Source of the DNA: Vibrio pacinii DSM 19139
GTDB taxonomy: Bacteria; Pseudomonadota; Gammaproteobacteria; Enterobacterales; Vibrionaceae
NCBI RefSeq assembly: GCF_000711795.1
Contig: NZ_JONH01000015.1
Span: 1-64,000 of the forward strand
Length of the DNA stretch: 64,000 nucleotides
Reading direction: 5' to 3'
Numbering within the stretch: the first letter of the stretch is position 1; the number at the start of each line of letters is the position of its first letter. Shown in pieces: positions 1 to 9,255 of this stretch. Below the pieces are notes generated by a model. The model made no database searches. It saw nothing but the letters and a program-made list of their open reading frames with translations, and had not been told where the DNA came from. The position numbers were made by a program, and so were the translations under genes.

Positions 1-330
1 GACGTAGAACGTGGTCAAGTACTAGCAGCGAAAGCTTCTATCAACCCACACACTAAGTTTGAGTCAGAAGTATACGTACTTTCTAAAGACGAAGGCGGCC
101 GTCATACTCCGTTCTTCAAAGGCTACCGTCCACAGTTCTACTTCCGTACAACTGACGTAACTGGTGATATCTCACTACCAGAAGGCGTAGAAATGGTAAT
201 GCCAGGTGATAACATCAAGATGACTGTAGAGCTAATCGCACCAATCGCGATGGACGAAGGTCTACGTTTCGCAATCCGCGAAGGTGGCCGTACAGTTGGT
301 GCTGGTGTTGTTGCTAAGATCTTCGCTTAA
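1..330 (+). CDS. tuf: Elongation factor Tu, C-terminal fragment (partial at window edge)
   Basis: The first 109 codons of the window read in frame as the end of EF-Tu, the GTPase that brings aminoacyl-tRNA to the ribosome. Visible family hallmarks are [27 protein letters not shown], a MPGD turn and the conserved end [12 protein letters not shown]. These belong to beta-barrel domains 2 (end) and 3; the GTPase domain lies outside the window. Codon choice is highly biased, as expected of a highly expressed gene. Being followed by bfd-bfr fits the second tuf copy (tufB position) of vibrios, but which copy it is rests on context only. Confidence 0.97.
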   Translation, partial: DVERGQVLAAKASINPHTKFESEVYVLSKDEGGRHTPFFKGYRPQFYFRTTDVTGDISLPEGVEMVMPGDNIKMTVELIAPIAMDEGLRFAIREGGRTVGAGVVAKIFA

Positions 331-382
331 TTGTTGAAGACTTGCACACTTCTTCATTTTTGAAGAACACGCATCTGAAAAA

Positions 383-407
383 GGGAAGCTTCGGCTTCCC
401 TTTTTTT
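383..407 (+). terminator. Rho-independent terminator of tuf
   Basis: A 7-bp stem GGGAAGC/GCTTCCC closed by a TTCG tetraloop is followed directly by seven T residues. It lies about 50 bases after the tuf stop codon. This is a textbook intrinsic terminator. Confidence 0.95.
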
Positions 408-567
408 GTTTTAGTTATAAGTAAAATATTTAATGTTGTATTGTAACTCATTGAAGTTCATCGACTAATCAAGCATCTCAGTATAGTAAAGTTTTAAATA
501 GTTGAATGTCAGTGGTTATAGACAAATAGATATAACGAAATATTCTTAACTCTCATAAATTACGATT

Positions 568-586
568 GGTAATGATAACTATTGTC
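568..586 (+). promoter_or_regulatory. Fur box upstream of bfd-bfr
   Basis: GGTAATGATAACTATTGTC matches the 19-bp Fur consensus GATAATGATAATCATTATC at 15 of 19 positions. It ends 42 bases before the bfd start codon. Iron-loaded Fur would repress bfd, and possibly bfr with it. No clear -35/-10 pair was identified around it. Confidence 0.75.
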
Positions 587-628
587 GTTTATATTATTGA
601 TTGTTAGGTGGAACGGAGCGAGTTAGCT

Positions 629-817
629 ATGTATGTCTGTCTTTGTCATGGTATTTCAGACAAGAAAATTAAGAAGTTAGCGATTGATGAGGGCATTACT
701 GATATTAAAGGTATTAAGCAATGTACTGCTCTGGGGAGTCAATGTGGCAAGTGTATTAAGCCAACCAAACAGATATTAGCCGAAACCGAGTTCTTAGTTA
801 TTAAACAAGCCAGCTAG
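629..817 (+). CDS. bfd: Bacterioferritin-associated ferredoxin
   Basis: A 62-residue [2Fe-2S] protein that reduces the haem of bacterioferritin so that stored iron can leave. The four cluster ligands are visible: Cys4 and Cys6 in MYVCLCHG, and the later pair in QCGKC. Length and spacing match Escherichia coli Bfd (64 residues). An in-frame GTG at 608 would add seven residues, but the ATG at 629 gives the conserved N-terminus MYVCLC. It stands 74 bases ahead of bfr on the same strand, behind a strong Fur box, so iron starvation probably induces it. Confidence 0.93.
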   Translation: MYVCLCHGISDKKIKKLAIDEGITDIKGIKQCTALGSQCGKCIKPTKQILAETEFLVIKQAS

Positions 818-891
818 TTTTTCACCCAGTCTTTTTGACAGCGTGCCATTTGCTTCTAGAGTTATAGGAGCCAAAGAGGAGGGCGAATGTC

Positions 892-1374
892 ATGAAAGGC
901 GATCCAATCATTATCCAACATCTCAATAAAGCGCTCGGCAATGAACTCATTGCAATCAATCAATACTTCCTACATGCACGTATGTATAAAGACTGGGGAC
1001 TTAAGCACCTAGCAGATAAGGAATATCATGAGTCGATCGATGAAATGAAGCATGCCGATCATTTAATCGAACGCATTCTATTTCTGGAAGGATTACCCAA
1101 TTTACAAGATCTCGGTAAATTAATGATCGGTGAAGATGTCAAAGAGATGCTGGAGTGCGATCTCAAGCTCGAAATGGCGGCTATTCCCGATTTAAAGAAT
1201 GCGATTGCCTATGCCGAAGATGTCCATGACTATGTGTCACGTGATCTGTTTCTGACCATCTTGGAAGATGAAGAAGAGCACGTCGACTGGCTTGAAACGC
1301 AGCTGGGATTAATTGACATGACTGGTATTCAAAACTACCTCCAAGCGCAATATGTTGATGACGATGAGGGCTAA
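892..1374 (+). CDS. bfr: Bacterioferritin
   Basis: A 160-residue iron-storage subunit of the 24-mer haem ferritin. Ferroxidase ligands are recognisable: Glu18 in [11 protein letters not shown], Glu51 and His54 in the DEMKHAD segment, Glu94 in the LKLEMAA helix, and Glu127/His130 in EDEEEHVDW. Met52 is the conserved axial haem ligand. Close similarity to E. coli Bfr extends to the C-terminal NYLQAQ. A strong ribosome site (GAGGAGGG) precedes the ATG. Pairing with bfd suggests coordinated storage and release. Confidence 0.97.
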   Translation: MKGDPIIIQHLNKALGNELIAINQYFLHARMYKDWGLKHLADKEYHESIDEMKHADHLIERILFLEGLPNLQDLGKLMIGEDVKEMLECDLKLEMAAIPDLKNAIAYAEDVHDYVSRDLFLTILEDEEEHVDWLETQLGLIDMTGIQNYLQAQYVDDDEG

Positions 1375-1417
1375 GTTATCGTCGCTCCGATGAGTTGCTA
1401 ACCACTCCGAACAAGAT

Positions 1418-1458
1418 CTTGCTGGCTGCTTACGCCTCAACGTTAGGCTGCCAGCAAG
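1418..1458. terminator. Long hairpin after bfr, possible terminator
   Basis: CTTGCTGGC (1418-1426) pairs with GCCAGCAAG (1450-1458), and inside it GCCT (1434-1437) pairs with AGGC (1445-1448). No T-run follows, so it may be a weak terminator, a processing site or an end-protecting structure rather than a canonical intrinsic terminator. Confidence 0.45.
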
Positions 1459-1536
1459 CCACCACATTTCTCTTGCTTATACTGGTTTCTTTCTGTATTA
1501 TTCGTGCTCCTTAAAACTCAGTCAATTATCTTTAGT

Positions 1537-1592
1537 TCCTTGCTTCCTCTGGACGACTGAGCCAATTGTGGAAGCTGAATAATCCGTAAGGA
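1537..1592 (+). promoter_or_regulatory. Probable S6:S18 autoregulatory leader of rpsF operon
   Basis: In the rpsF leader, GCTTCC (1542-1547) pairs with GGAAGC (1570-1575), and TCCTT (1537-1541) pairs with AAGGA (1588-1592), which is the Shine-Dalgarno sequence. The two helices are separated on the 3' side by a 12-base bulge containing CCG (1584-1586). A CCG bulge next to a helix in the rpsF 5' UTR is the hallmark of the S6:S18 leader motif, where the protein complex binds and represses its own operon. Drawn by eye, not by covariance model. Confidence 0.7.
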
Positions 1593-1599
1593 GCAACCC

Positions 1600-1980
1600 A
1601 TGCGTCATTACGAAATCGTATTCATGGTGCACCCAGATCAAAGCGAGCAAGTTGCTGGCATGATCGAGCGTTACACTGGTTCTATCACTGAAGCTGGCGG
1701 TACTATCCACCGTCTAGAAGATTGGGGTCGTCGTCAACTGGCTTACCCAATCAACAAGCTTCACAAAGCTCACTACGTTCTTATGAACGTTGAAGCTGAC
1801 CAAGCTGTAATCGATGAACTAGAAACTGCTTTCCGTTTCAACGATGCAGTTCTACGTAACATGGTCATGCGTACTAAAGCGGCGATCACTGAGCAATCTA
1901 TCATGCTTAAGCAACGAGAAGAGCGTGCTCCTCGTCGCGAAGAGCGTGCTGAAGCTAAGCCAGAAGCCGCTGCTGAGTAA
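1600..1980 (+). CDS. rpsF: 30S ribosomal protein S6
   Basis: A 126-residue small-subunit protein that binds 16S rRNA as a pair with S18. The N-terminus [18 protein letters not shown] and the motif [13 protein letters not shown] are typical of S6. The tail after about residue 105 is rich in Glu, Arg and Ala, as in gammaproteobacterial S6 proteins that are glutamylated by RimK; whether that occurs here is unknown. First gene of rpsF-priB-rpsR-rplI, with the Shine-Dalgarno AAGGAG held inside the leader structure. Confidence 0.97.
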   Translation: MRHYEIVFMVHPDQSEQVAGMIERYTGSITEAGGTIHRLEDWGRRQLAYPINKLHKAHYVLMNVEADQAVIDELETAFRFNDAVLRNMVMRTKAAITEQSIMLKQREERAPRREERAEAKPEAAAE

Positions 1981-1988
1981 TTTGTCTT

Positions 1989-2291
1989 ATGGCCAATCGA
2001 ATGGAGCTTTCTGGCACGATTGTCAAACCGCCCATTCGTAGCAAAAGCCCAGGTGGTATCGAACACTGTCGGTTTTGGTTAGAGCATCGCTCTACTATCA
2101 TCGAGGCTGACCTTCCGAGACAAGTTTATTGTCGTATGCCGGTCGTTGTCAGTGGGCCTAGGTCACAAGCGTTAACTCAGAGTTTAGTACAAGGTAGTAG
2201 CATTAAGGTAAGTGGTTTTGTCACTTATCAAACCGGCCGTAACGGTGTAGGTAAATTAGTGCTGCATGCCGACAACATTACTCAAATTTAA
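1989..2291 (+). CDS. priB: Primosomal replication protein N
   Basis: A 100-residue OB-fold protein that stimulates PriA helicase and helps reload DnaB at stalled forks. It begins eight bases after rpsF. Conserved features seen include MELSGTIVKPP, the segment GIEHCRFWLEHRS, MPVVVSG and the C-terminal LVLHADNI. The ATG at 1989 matches the start of E. coli PriB; a second in-frame ATG at 2001 is possible. It sits between rpsF and rpsR, the standard order. Confidence 0.95.
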   Translation: MANRMELSGTIVKPPIRSKSPGGIEHCRFWLEHRSTIIEADLPRQVYCRMPVVVSGPRSQALTQSLVQGSSIKVSGFVTYQTGRNGVGKLVLHADNITQI

Positions 2292-2304
2292 GATCAGGAG
2301 ATAG

Positions 2305-2535
<231 letters not shown>

Positions 2536-2565
2536 TCGGCTCGTTTTATAAAGAGGAATTAAACA

Positions 2566-3018
2566 ATGCAAGTTATTCTACTTGATAAAATCGGTAAACT
2601 AGGTGCTCTAGGCGAAACGGTTAACGTTAAATCTGGTTACGCTCGTAACTTCCTTATCCCTCAGGGTAAAGCGGTTATGGCTACTAAATCTAACGTTGAA
2701 ATGTTTGAAACTCGTCGCGCTGAACTAGAAGCAAAAGCTGCTGAACAAGTTGCTGCTGCTGAAGCTCGCGCTGAGAAGCTTGGCGCTCTAGAAGCTGTTG
2801 TTATCGCTTCTAAAGCTGGTGACGAAGGTAAACTATTCGGTTCTATCGGTACTCGCGACATCGCTGATGCAATCACTGCAGCTGGCGTTGAAGTAGTTAA
2901 GAGCGAAGTTCGTCTTCCTGAAGGCGCACTACGTAACACTGGTGAGTTCGAGATCAGCGTTCAACTTCACTCTGAAGTTTTCGCTACTGTGAACCTACAA
3001 GTTGTTGCTGCTGACTAA
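2566..3018 (+). CDS. rplI: 50S ribosomal protein L9
   Basis: A 150-residue protein with the L9 layout: an N-terminal rRNA-binding domain (residues 1-50, [21 protein letters not shown] and KAVMATKSN), a long connecting helix rich in Ala and Glu (about 50-75), and a C-terminal domain containing [15 protein letters not shown]. It ends the operon and is followed by a strong terminator. Confidence 0.98.
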   Translation: MQVILLDKIGKLGALGETVNVKSGYARNFLIPQGKAVMATKSNVEMFETRRAELEAKAAEQVAAAEARAEKLGALEAVVIASKAGDEGKLFGSIGTRDIADAITAAGVEVVKSEVRLPEGALRNTGEFEISVQLHSEVFATVNLQVVAAD

Positions 3019-3037
3019 TTCAGTTTCACGACGTATT

Positions 3038-3068
3038 TAAAAAGCACCTGCTTGCAGGTGCTTTTTTT
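3038..3068. terminator. Bidirectional terminator between rplI and the DUF481 gene
   Basis: A stem AGCACCTGC/GCAGGTGCT with a TT loop is flanked by an A-run on the left and seven T residues on the right. It can end rplI transcription rightward and the DUF481 transcript leftward. Confidence 0.95.
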
Positions 3069-3105
3069 ATGCCTATTGTTCGGTGTTGGCTGACTGGCCA
3101 GTCAG

Positions 3106-3882
3106 CTAAAATTGGAACAGCAAGTTAACCGAGAAGATCGAGTCTGCTTTTGTTAGCCCTTCTGGTACTTTATCGTGGTATTGGCGAGAATAGGCCAGTT
3201 TCAAAGCAATATCTTCGGTGACATTATTAGTCACACTGATGTCAGTGTCGGTCCGGGTATTACTGTAGCCTGAGACGACGGTTACGTCGGCTGCAATCGA
3301 TAGACTATCTAACGCTTGCCAGCGAGTATTGAGGTTGCCCCTAAAAATACCTTCGCGCACGGTTTCAGGAAAAATAATGTCATCGTCATCAATTTCATCT
3401 AGGTTAGGTTCTTGATAGCGAAAACCTGGGCCAAATTCCACCTCTAAGACAAAGTGTTCGGTATTGGCAAACTGATAACCTAAACCGCCCGACAAGGTAT
3501 AATCCTTGAAATAGGCCGTATAGCGAGAATCAACACCACGAAAGCTGCCATAAAGGTAGGTTTTCGGGCTCAGTTTGTAGTCGCTCTGTGCGGTATAGGT
3601 CGATTGCCTTTTGTCCTCTTCCCCATCCTTATACAGCAAGTAGTATTTCCACTCGCCATAGGTACGATGACGGCCTTCAACGTATTCCAGATTGAGGCGT
3701 GAGTTGAGTGAGCGTGAGTCAGAATTACCAGTATGTGCCTGATAGCCAAACTCCACTTCCGCATCCCAAGGGGAAGGAATTTCAATATCCGAGTGGTCCT
3801 GTCCTTGTTCATCGGCATAAGCACACATTGAGCTGAGTAACCCCATGCTCAATAGCCAAAGTTTAGACACTAACGACCTCAA
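3106..3882 (-). CDS. DUF481 family outer-membrane protein (YdiY-like)
   Basis: A 258-residue exported protein. Residues 1-23 form a signal peptide (MRSLVSKLWLLSMGLLSSMCAYA, cleavage predicted before DEQ). The rest alternates polar and aromatic residues and ends in Phe (LLFQF), as in outer-membrane beta-barrels; WDAEVEFGYQAHTGNSDSRS is the usual DUF481 opening. Function of the family is not established. The gene stands alone between two rightward operons and ends against the rplI terminator. Confidence 0.85.
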   Translation of the reverse strand: MRSLVSKLWLLSMGLLSSMCAYADEQGQDHSDIEIPSPWDAEVEFGYQAHTGNSDSRSLNSRLNLEYVEGRHRTYGEWKYYLLYKDGEEDKRQSTYTAQSDYKLSPKTYLYGSFRGVDSRYTAYFKDYTLSGGLGYQFANTEHFVLEVEFGPGFRYQEPNLDEIDDDDIIFPETVREGIFRGNLNTRWQALDSLSIAADVTVVSGYSNTRTDTDISVTNNVTEDIALKLAYSRQYHDKVPEGLTKADSIFSVNLLFQF

Positions 3883-3980
3883 TATTAAAAAAACACCGCA
3901 ACAATGGTAATGCGAAATGAGGACGATACCGTCAACAACAGGTTAAATCTGATTCACTAGGTGACAAAGTATCAACAGAC

Positions 3981-4010
3981 TACAGACATCGGCTTTATTC
4001 TCGTTATAAT
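3981..4010 (+). promoter_or_regulatory. Candidate dnaB promoter
   Basis: A perfect -10 hexamer TATAAT (4005-4010) lies 32 bases before the dnaB ATG. The best -35 partner, TACAGA (3981-3986) at 18-bp spacing, is weak. Confidence 0.4.
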
Positions 4011-4042
4011 TAGCGGTCCAGAGCAAGTTGTTGAGCAGAACC

Positions 4043-5455
4043 ATGGCCGAAGCGAAAGTAGATTATCGAAACAAAAAGTTTAGAGACGCACAAGTCGATG
4101 CGATTAAACTTCCCCCTCATTCACTAGAAGCTGAACAGTCCGTTATCGGTGGCTTGCTGCTTGATAATGAGCGTTGGGATACGGTTTCAGAACGTGTTGT
4201 CGCGAAAGATTTCTACAGCCGTCCGCATCGTCTTATTTTCGAAGCAGTTAAGTCGATTCTTGAAGACAACAAACCGCTCGATCTTATTACACTGTCGGAG
4301 TTCCTTGAACTGCGTGAGCAACTCGACGACGTCGGTGGCTTTGCTTATCTTGCCGATTTGGTTAAAAACACCCCGAGCGCGGCTAACATCAATGCTTATG
4401 CAGACATTGTTGCTGAGCGCGCTTTAGTACGTGATTTGATTGGGGTTGCTAACGAAATTGCCGATGCAGGTTACGACCCACAAGGGCGCAGTTCAGAAGA
4501 TCTGTTGGATCTGGCAGAAAGTAAAGTATTTGCGATTGCAGAGGCACGCACCAACGAGAACGAAGGCCCACAGAACGTTGACAATATTCTTGAGAAGACC
4601 CTTGAGCGTATCGAGCTATTGTACAAGTCACCACAAGATGGTGTGACAGGGGTCAACACTGGGTTCACTGATCTCAACAAAAAAACGGCGGGTTTGCAGG
4701 GCTCGGATCTTGTCATTGTCGCCGCACGTCCGTCGATGGGTAAAACCACCTTTGCGATGAACTTATGTGAAAACGCAGCGATGGAACAAGAAAAGCCAGT
4801 TTTGATCTTCTCGCTAGAGATGCCCGCGGAGCAGATCATGATGCGTATGTTGGCCTCGTTGTCGCGTGTTGACCAAACCAAAATTCGAACTGGTCAGCTT
4901 GATGATGAAGATTGGGCGCGTATCTCTTCAACCATGGGAATCCTGATGGAGAAGAAGAACATGTACATCGATGACAGCTCAGGTTTGACGCCCACCGAAG
5001 TACGTTCACGCGCTCGTCGTATTGCTCGCGATCACGGCGGTCTGTCGATGATCATGGTCGACTACCTGCAATTAATGCGCGTCCCTGCGCTGTCAGATAA
5101 CCGTACACTGGAGATTGCTGAAATCTCGCGCTCACTGAAAGCCTTGGCCAAAGAGTTGAATGTTCCTGTCGTAGCATTGTCGCAGTTGAACCGTTCCCTA
5201 GAGCAACGTGCTGATAAGCGCCCAGTAAACTCAGATTTACGTGAATCGGGCTCTATCGAGCAAGATGCTGACTTGATCATGTTTATCTATCGTGATGAAG
5301 TCTACAACCCAGATAGTTCAATGAAAGGCACCGCCGAAATCATTCTGGGTAAGCAGCGTAATGGTCCAATCGGTTCGGTTCGCCTGACGTTCCAAGGACA
5401 GTGGTCACGCTTTGATAATTATGCAGGCCCTTCATTTGATATGGACGACGAATAA
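4043..5455 (+). CDS. dnaB: Replicative DNA helicase
   Basis: A 470-residue hexameric 5'-3' helicase that unwinds DNA at the replication fork. The N-terminal domain (about 20-130, PHSLEAEQSVIGGLLL) is followed by a linker and the RecA-like motor. Walker A is ARPSMGKT (about 228-235), the Walker B region includes MIMVDYLQLM, and the arginine-finger/DNA-binding region includes DLRESGSIEQDADL. The ATG at 4043 is preferred over an in-frame TTG at 4028. The next gene, alr, starts within a few bases of its stop, so they are probably cotranscribed. Confidence 0.97.
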   Translation: MAEAKVDYRNKKFRDAQVDAIKLPPHSLEAEQSVIGGLLLDNERWDTVSERVVAKDFYSRPHRLIFEAVKSILEDNKPLDLITLSEFLELREQLDDVGGFAYLADLVKNTPSAANINAYADIVAERALVRDLIGVANEIADAGYDPQGRSSEDLLDLAESKVFAIAEARTNENEGPQNVDNILEKTLERIELLYKSPQDGVTGVNTGFTDLNKKTAGLQGSDLVIVAARPSMGKTTFAMNLCENAAMEQEKPVLIFSLEMPAEQIMMRMLASLSRVDQTKIRTGQLDDEDWARISSTMGILMEKKNMYIDDSSGLTPTEVRSRARRIARDHGGLSMIMVDYLQLMRVPALSDNRTLEIAEISRSLKALAKELNVPVVALSQLNRSLEQRADKRPVNSDLRESGSIEQDADLIMFIYRDEVYNPDSSMKGTAEIILGKQRNGPIGSVRLTFQGQWSRFDNYAGPSFDMDDE

Positions 5456-5467
5456 TTTATGACGCAT

Positions 5468-6544
5468 ATGAAAGCCGCAACGGCTTACATTGATTTGACC
5501 GCACTCAAGCACAACTTAGTGCAAATAAAGCAGCAAGCACCGCACAGCAAAGTCATGGCGGTGGTGAAAGCCAATAGTTATGGTCATGGTCTGCGTCATG
5601 TTGCGAAAAGCGCGCAAGGAGCGGATGCGTTTGGCGTCGCCAGAATTGAAGAGGCGTTGCAACTACGTGCTAGTGGTGTCGTGAAACCGATTTTGTTGCT
5701 CGAAGGGTTTTACTCTCAAGGAGACTTACCAGTACTGGTGACCAACAATATCCAAACTGTGGTGCATTGTGAGGAGCAACTTGAGGCGCTAGAGCAAGCT
5801 CAGCTTGAGACACCGGTTGTGGTATGGCTAAAAATCGACAGTGGAATGCATCGTTTAGGGGTCCGCCCTGAGCAATACAATGGTTTTGTGGAGCGTTTGA
5901 AAAAGTGCCGCAATGTCGCTAAACCTTTGCGATATATGAGTCATTTTGGTTGTGCTGATGAACTGGATAAACCGACTACCACTCAACAGATCGAACTATT
6001 TATGTCTTTGACCCAAGGGTGTGAAGGTGAACGCTCAATGGCCGCCTCGGCAGGGCTACTAGTCTGGCCTGATAGCCAAATGGATTGGGTACGTCCGGGC
6101 ATTATAATGTACGGCGTTTCGCCATTTGGGGATAGAAATGCGCAGCAGATGGGCTATCTGCCTGTCATGACGCTCAAGTCGCACTTGATTGCGGTACGTG
6201 AAGTTAAAGCTGGCGAAAGTGTTGGTTATGGTGGTATCTGGACAAGTGAGCGAGATACCAAAATCGGCGTTATTGCGATTGGTTACGGCGATGGCTACCC
6301 AAGAATGGCGCCCAATGGCACACCGGTATGGGTCAATGGGCGCAAAGTGCCGATCGCTGGCCGTGTCTCTATGGATATGCTCACCGTCGATCTCGGTCCA
6401 GACGCGAACGATTGTGTTGGCGATGAAGCCATTTTGTGGGGGAAAGATCTTCCGGTTGAAGAGGTGGCTTCTCATATTGGCACGATTGCCTATGAGCTGG
6501 TGACTAAACTCACATCACGCGTCGATATGGAATATTCCCAGTAA
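5468..6544 (+). CDS. alr: Alanine racemase
   Basis: A 358-residue PLP enzyme that makes D-alanine for peptidoglycan. The PLP lysine is Lys34 in [10 protein letters not shown], and the second catalytic base is Tyr254 in VGYGGIW. The C-terminal beta domain includes GYGDGYPR and [11 protein letters not shown] chose the ATG at 5468 because [16 protein letters not shown] aligns with the E. coli start; an ATG at 5459 adds three residues. Neither start has a strong ribosome site, and translation may be coupled to dnaB. Confidence 0.95.
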   Translation: MKAATAYIDLTALKHNLVQIKQQAPHSKVMAVVKANSYGHGLRHVAKSAQGADAFGVARIEEALQLRASGVVKPILLLEGFYSQGDLPVLVTNNIQTVVHCEEQLEALEQAQLETPVVVWLKIDSGMHRLGVRPEQYNGFVERLKKCRNVAKPLRYMSHFGCADELDKPTTTQQIELFMSLTQGCEGERSMAASAGLLVWPDSQMDWVRPGIIMYGVSPFGDRNAQQMGYLPVMTLKSHLIAVREVKAGESVGYGGIWTSERDTKIGVIAIGYGDGYPRMAPNGTPVWVNGRKVPIAGRVSMDMLTVDLGPDANDCVGDEAILWGKDLPVEEVASHIGTIAYELVTKLTSRVDMEYSQ

Positions 6545-6573
6545 CTTGCTTTAACAACATGCCTTAAATCACG

Positions 6574-6598
6574 AAGCTGGCATAATAAGCCAGCTTTC
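6574..6598. terminator. Terminator between convergent alr and yjbQ
   Basis: AAGCTGGC (6574-6581) pairs with GCCAGCTT (6589-6596) around a 7-base loop, followed by a short T-rich tract. It serves alr and perhaps yjbQ from the other side. Confidence 0.8.
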
Positions 6599-6604
6599 TT
6601 GTAT

Positions 6605-7027
6605 CTATAGTTGACCATGAAAAGTGGCAACAATACGTCGGCTACCGCCCTGATCTCGATGCTCCCCCAAATAGATACCTTGCCAGGTTCCTAAAGCCAA
6701 GCGTCCGTTGCTGATTGGAATCATGACACTACAACCTAACGTCGAGGCCTTGATATGGGCAGGCATATCATCATCACCTTCATATGTATGTTGATAGTAA
6801 GATGCCCGCTCTGGCACAAAATGGTTAAAATGTTGCTCCATATCGTGTCTGACGGTCGGGTCTGCGTTTTCATTGATGGTCAAACTGGCCGAGGTATGTT
6901 GAATAAATAACTGTAATATTCCCACAGAATAATCTGCTATTTGCGGTAATTGTTGTTCAATTTCATCGGTAATTAGATGGAATCCACGCTTACGTGCGCT
7001 AATTTTCAGTGTTTTTTGAGTCCACAT
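6605..7027 (-). CDS. yjbQ: YjbQ family protein (UPF0047)
   Basis: A 140-residue protein of the YjbQ/UPF0047 fold. Conserved signatures are the segments [27 protein letters not shown] and [12 protein letters not shown], with His residues thought to bind metal. Some members show weak thiamine-phosphate synthase activity, but the physiological role is unsettled. It is convergent with alr and shares its terminator region. Confidence 0.9.
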   Translation of the reverse strand: MWTQKTLKISARKRGFHLITDEIEQQLPQIADYSVGILQLFIQHTSASLTINENADPTVRHDMEQHFNHFVPERASYYQHTYEGDDDMPAHIKASTLGCSVMIPISNGRLALGTWQGIYLGEHRDQGGSRRIVATFHGQL

Positions 7028-7206
7028 ACGGCAACCTATATTTGATGATTTGCGTCTAATGGTTAAGCTTAGCTAAGGTTAATGGTAAGCTCTTACTTGC
7101 GAGTAGGGTGTTTGTTTAGTTTTGAAGCAGGGAACGTGACCTAACTCAATGTGAGCGTAAGTCGCCTGCGTCATAATATTCGCCTGAAAAAAAATTACAA
7201 AGGTAG

Positions 7207-7373
7207 TTATACCAATCAGAATAAATGTCTGGTCATTCTTGCTAGTTAAAATCGCTGATAGCGTCGTTATAGATTTTGTAGGTAGGTCAACTAGCTAGCT
7301 GTAATCTATGCCTTGCTCTAAGCGATTTTTCCTGCGCAACTATCTGACCATCTATTTGTCGCGACTGGTATTA
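7207..7373. repeat. Palindromic miniature element upstream of pgi (MITE-like)
   Basis: The 458-base gap between yjbQ and pgi holds a long imperfect inverted repeat. The left end TTATACCAATCAGAATAAAT is mirrored by a right end running to TGGTATTA (7366-7373), with GGTCA (7231-7235) opposite TGACC. Inside, AAAATCGCT (7248-7256) pairs with AGCGATTTT (7321-7329). The whole ~167 bp could fold into one hairpin. It carries no ORF. Repeats ending in ATACCA/TGGTAT are common in Vibrio and relatives; a copy number cannot be judged here. Confidence 0.6.
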
Positions 7374-7485
7374 GTGGCATTTTGCCTAAACATACCTAAT
7401 ATTATTATTTTGCTTAATCGGGGATTCCACCAGTTGTCGCTAGGCTGAATGGAATAGAACCTACTGTAACATTGGGATAGACACC

Positions 7486-9141
7486 ATGTTGAAAAATATC
7501 AATCCAACGCAAACACAAGCTTGGAAAGCGCTAACTGCGCACTTCAAATCTGCACAAGATATGGATATGAAAGCGTTATTTGCTCAAGATCCGGCTCGCT
7601 TTGACAACTTCTCAGCACGTTTCGGCAACGATATTCTTGTCGACTACTCTAAAAACCTAGTTAACCAAGAGACGCTCAATCATCTGTTTGCTCTAGCTAA
7701 TGAGACTGAGCTAAAAGCAGCCATCGAAGCGATGTTCAGTGGTGAAGCGATCAACAAAACCGAAGATCGCGCTGTACTTCATACCGCGCTCCGCAATCGC
7801 AGCAACAAACCGGTTATGGTTGATGGCGAAGACGTGATGCCAGCGGTTAATGCTGTACTAGAGAAAATCAAATCTTTCACTGAGCGCGTGATTGGCGGTG
7901 AGTGGCAAGGCTATACGGGTAAAGCGATCACAGATATTGTTAACATCGGTATTGGTGGTTCGGACTTAGGCCCTTATATGGTGACTGAAGCACTAGCGCC
8001 TTATAAAAACCATCTAAATCTTCACTTTGTTTCAAACGTTGACGGTACGCACATCGTTGAAACGCTTAAAAAAGTAGACCCTGAAACCACTCTATTCCTA
8101 ATTGCATCGAAGACATTCACCACTCAAGAAACCATGACAAACGCACATTCTGCTCGTGATTGGTTCCTAGAGACTGCTGGCGATCAAGCGCATGTCGCTA
8201 AACACTTCGCAGCACTGTCGACCAATGCGAGCGCTGTGTCTGAGTTTGGTATCGATACAGACAACATGTTTGAGTTCTGGGACTGGGTTGGCGGTCGTTA
8301 CTCTCTTTGGTCTGCCATTGGTCTTTCTATTGCACTAGCGGTTGGTTACGACAACTTTATTGAGCTATTGGACGGTGCGCATGAAATGGATAACCATTTC
8401 GCCGCGACAGAGTTTGAAAACAACATTCCAGTGATTCTGGCGTTGCTTGGCTTATGGTACAACAACTTCCACGGCGCAGAGTCTGAAGCTATCTTACCTT
8501 ACGATCAATATATGCACCGTTTCGCTGCCTACTTCCAGCAAGGCAACATGGAATCGAACGGTAAATACGTTGACCGTGATGGTAATGCTGTGACGTACCA
8601 GACTGGGCCAATTATCTGGGGCGAACCGGGTACCAATGGTCAGCACGCGTTCTACCAGCTGATTCACCAAGGCACTAAGTTGATCCCATGTGACTTCATT
8701 GCGCCAGCGCTTAGCCATAATCCTGCTGGTGATCATCACCAGAAGCTGATGTCTAACTTCTTTGCCCAAACGGAAGCCCTTGCTTTTGGTAAGTCAGAAG
8801 AAACGGTTAAAGCAGAGTTTGCGAAAGCAGGCAAGAGCGAAGCAGAAGCGGCGACACTCGCGCCATTCAAAGTCTTTGAAGGTAATCGTCCAACGAACTC
8901 TATCCTAGTTAAGCAGATCACTCCGCGTACACTCGGTAACTTGATTGCAATGTACGAACATAAGATTTTTGTGCAAGGGGTTATCTGGAACATCTTTAGC
9001 TTTGATCAGTGGGGTGTGGAGCTAGGCAAACAGCTAGCAAACCAAATCTTGCCAGAGCTTGCCGATGATACCGCGATCAATTCACATGACAGCTCGACCA
9101 ATGGTTTGATTAACGCATTTAAAGCGTTCAAAGCGCAATAA
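7486..9141 (+). CDS. pgi: Glucose-6-phosphate isomerase
   Basis: A 551-residue enzyme interconverting glucose-6-phosphate and fructose-6-phosphate in glycolysis and gluconeogenesis. It aligns with E. coli Pgi throughout with one extra residue at the N-terminus. Signatures seen are [41 protein letters not shown] (catalytic Glu356), [10 protein letters not shown] (His387) and [11 protein letters not shown] (Lys515). It stands alone between the palindromic repeat and its own terminator. Confidence 0.98.
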   Translation: MLKNINPTQTQAWKALTAHFKSAQDMDMKALFAQDPARFDNFSARFGNDILVDYSKNLVNQETLNHLFALANETELKAAIEAMFSGEAINKTEDRAVLHTALRNRSNKPVMVDGEDVMPAVNAVLEKIKSFTERVIGGEWQGYTGKAITDIVNIGIGGSDLGPYMVTEALAPYKNHLNLHFVSNVDGTHIVETLKKVDPETTLFLIASKTFTTQETMTNAHSARDWFLETAGDQAHVAKHFAALSTNASAVSEFGIDTDNMFEFWDWVGGRYSLWSAIGLSIALAVGYDNFIELLDGAHEMDNHFAATEFENNIPVILALLGLWYNNFHGAESEAILPYDQYMHRFAAYFQQGNMESNGKYVDRDGNAVTYQTGPIIWGEPGTNGQHAFYQLIHQGTKLIPCDFIAPALSHNPAGDHHQKLMSNFFAQTEALAFGKSEETVKAEFAKAGKSEAEAATLAPFKVFEGNRPTNSILVKQITPRTLGNLIAMYEHKIFVQGVIWNIFSFDQWGVELGKQLANQILPELADDTAINSHDSSTNGLINAFKAFKAQ

Positions 9142-9193
9142 CAGTCAAGCTTGAATCTGCAGCGCCCATTGTTTGGGTGATAAGCCAATAATG

Positions 9194-9220
9194 ACGCCAA
9201 CCGAAAGGTTGGCGTTTTTT
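9194..9220 (+). terminator. Terminator of pgi
   Basis: A 9-bp stem ACGCCAACC/GGTTGGCGT with a GAAA loop is followed by six T residues, about 50 bases after the pgi stop. Confidence 0.95.
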
Positions 9221-9255
9221 GTGGTGTGGAGACGATAGGGTTTTGCAGATAGCGC

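Noticed and set aside
1522..1710. Minus-strand frame over the rpsF leader and start
   Set aside because: Overlaps the regulatory leader and rpsF; no codon bias or ribosome site.
4471..4881. 136-codon open frame opposite dnaB
   Set aside because: Shadow of the dnaB coding sequence with no independent support.
6059..6475. 138-codon open frame opposite alr
   Set aside because: Mirror frame of a well-conserved gene, no family resemblance, no ribosome site.
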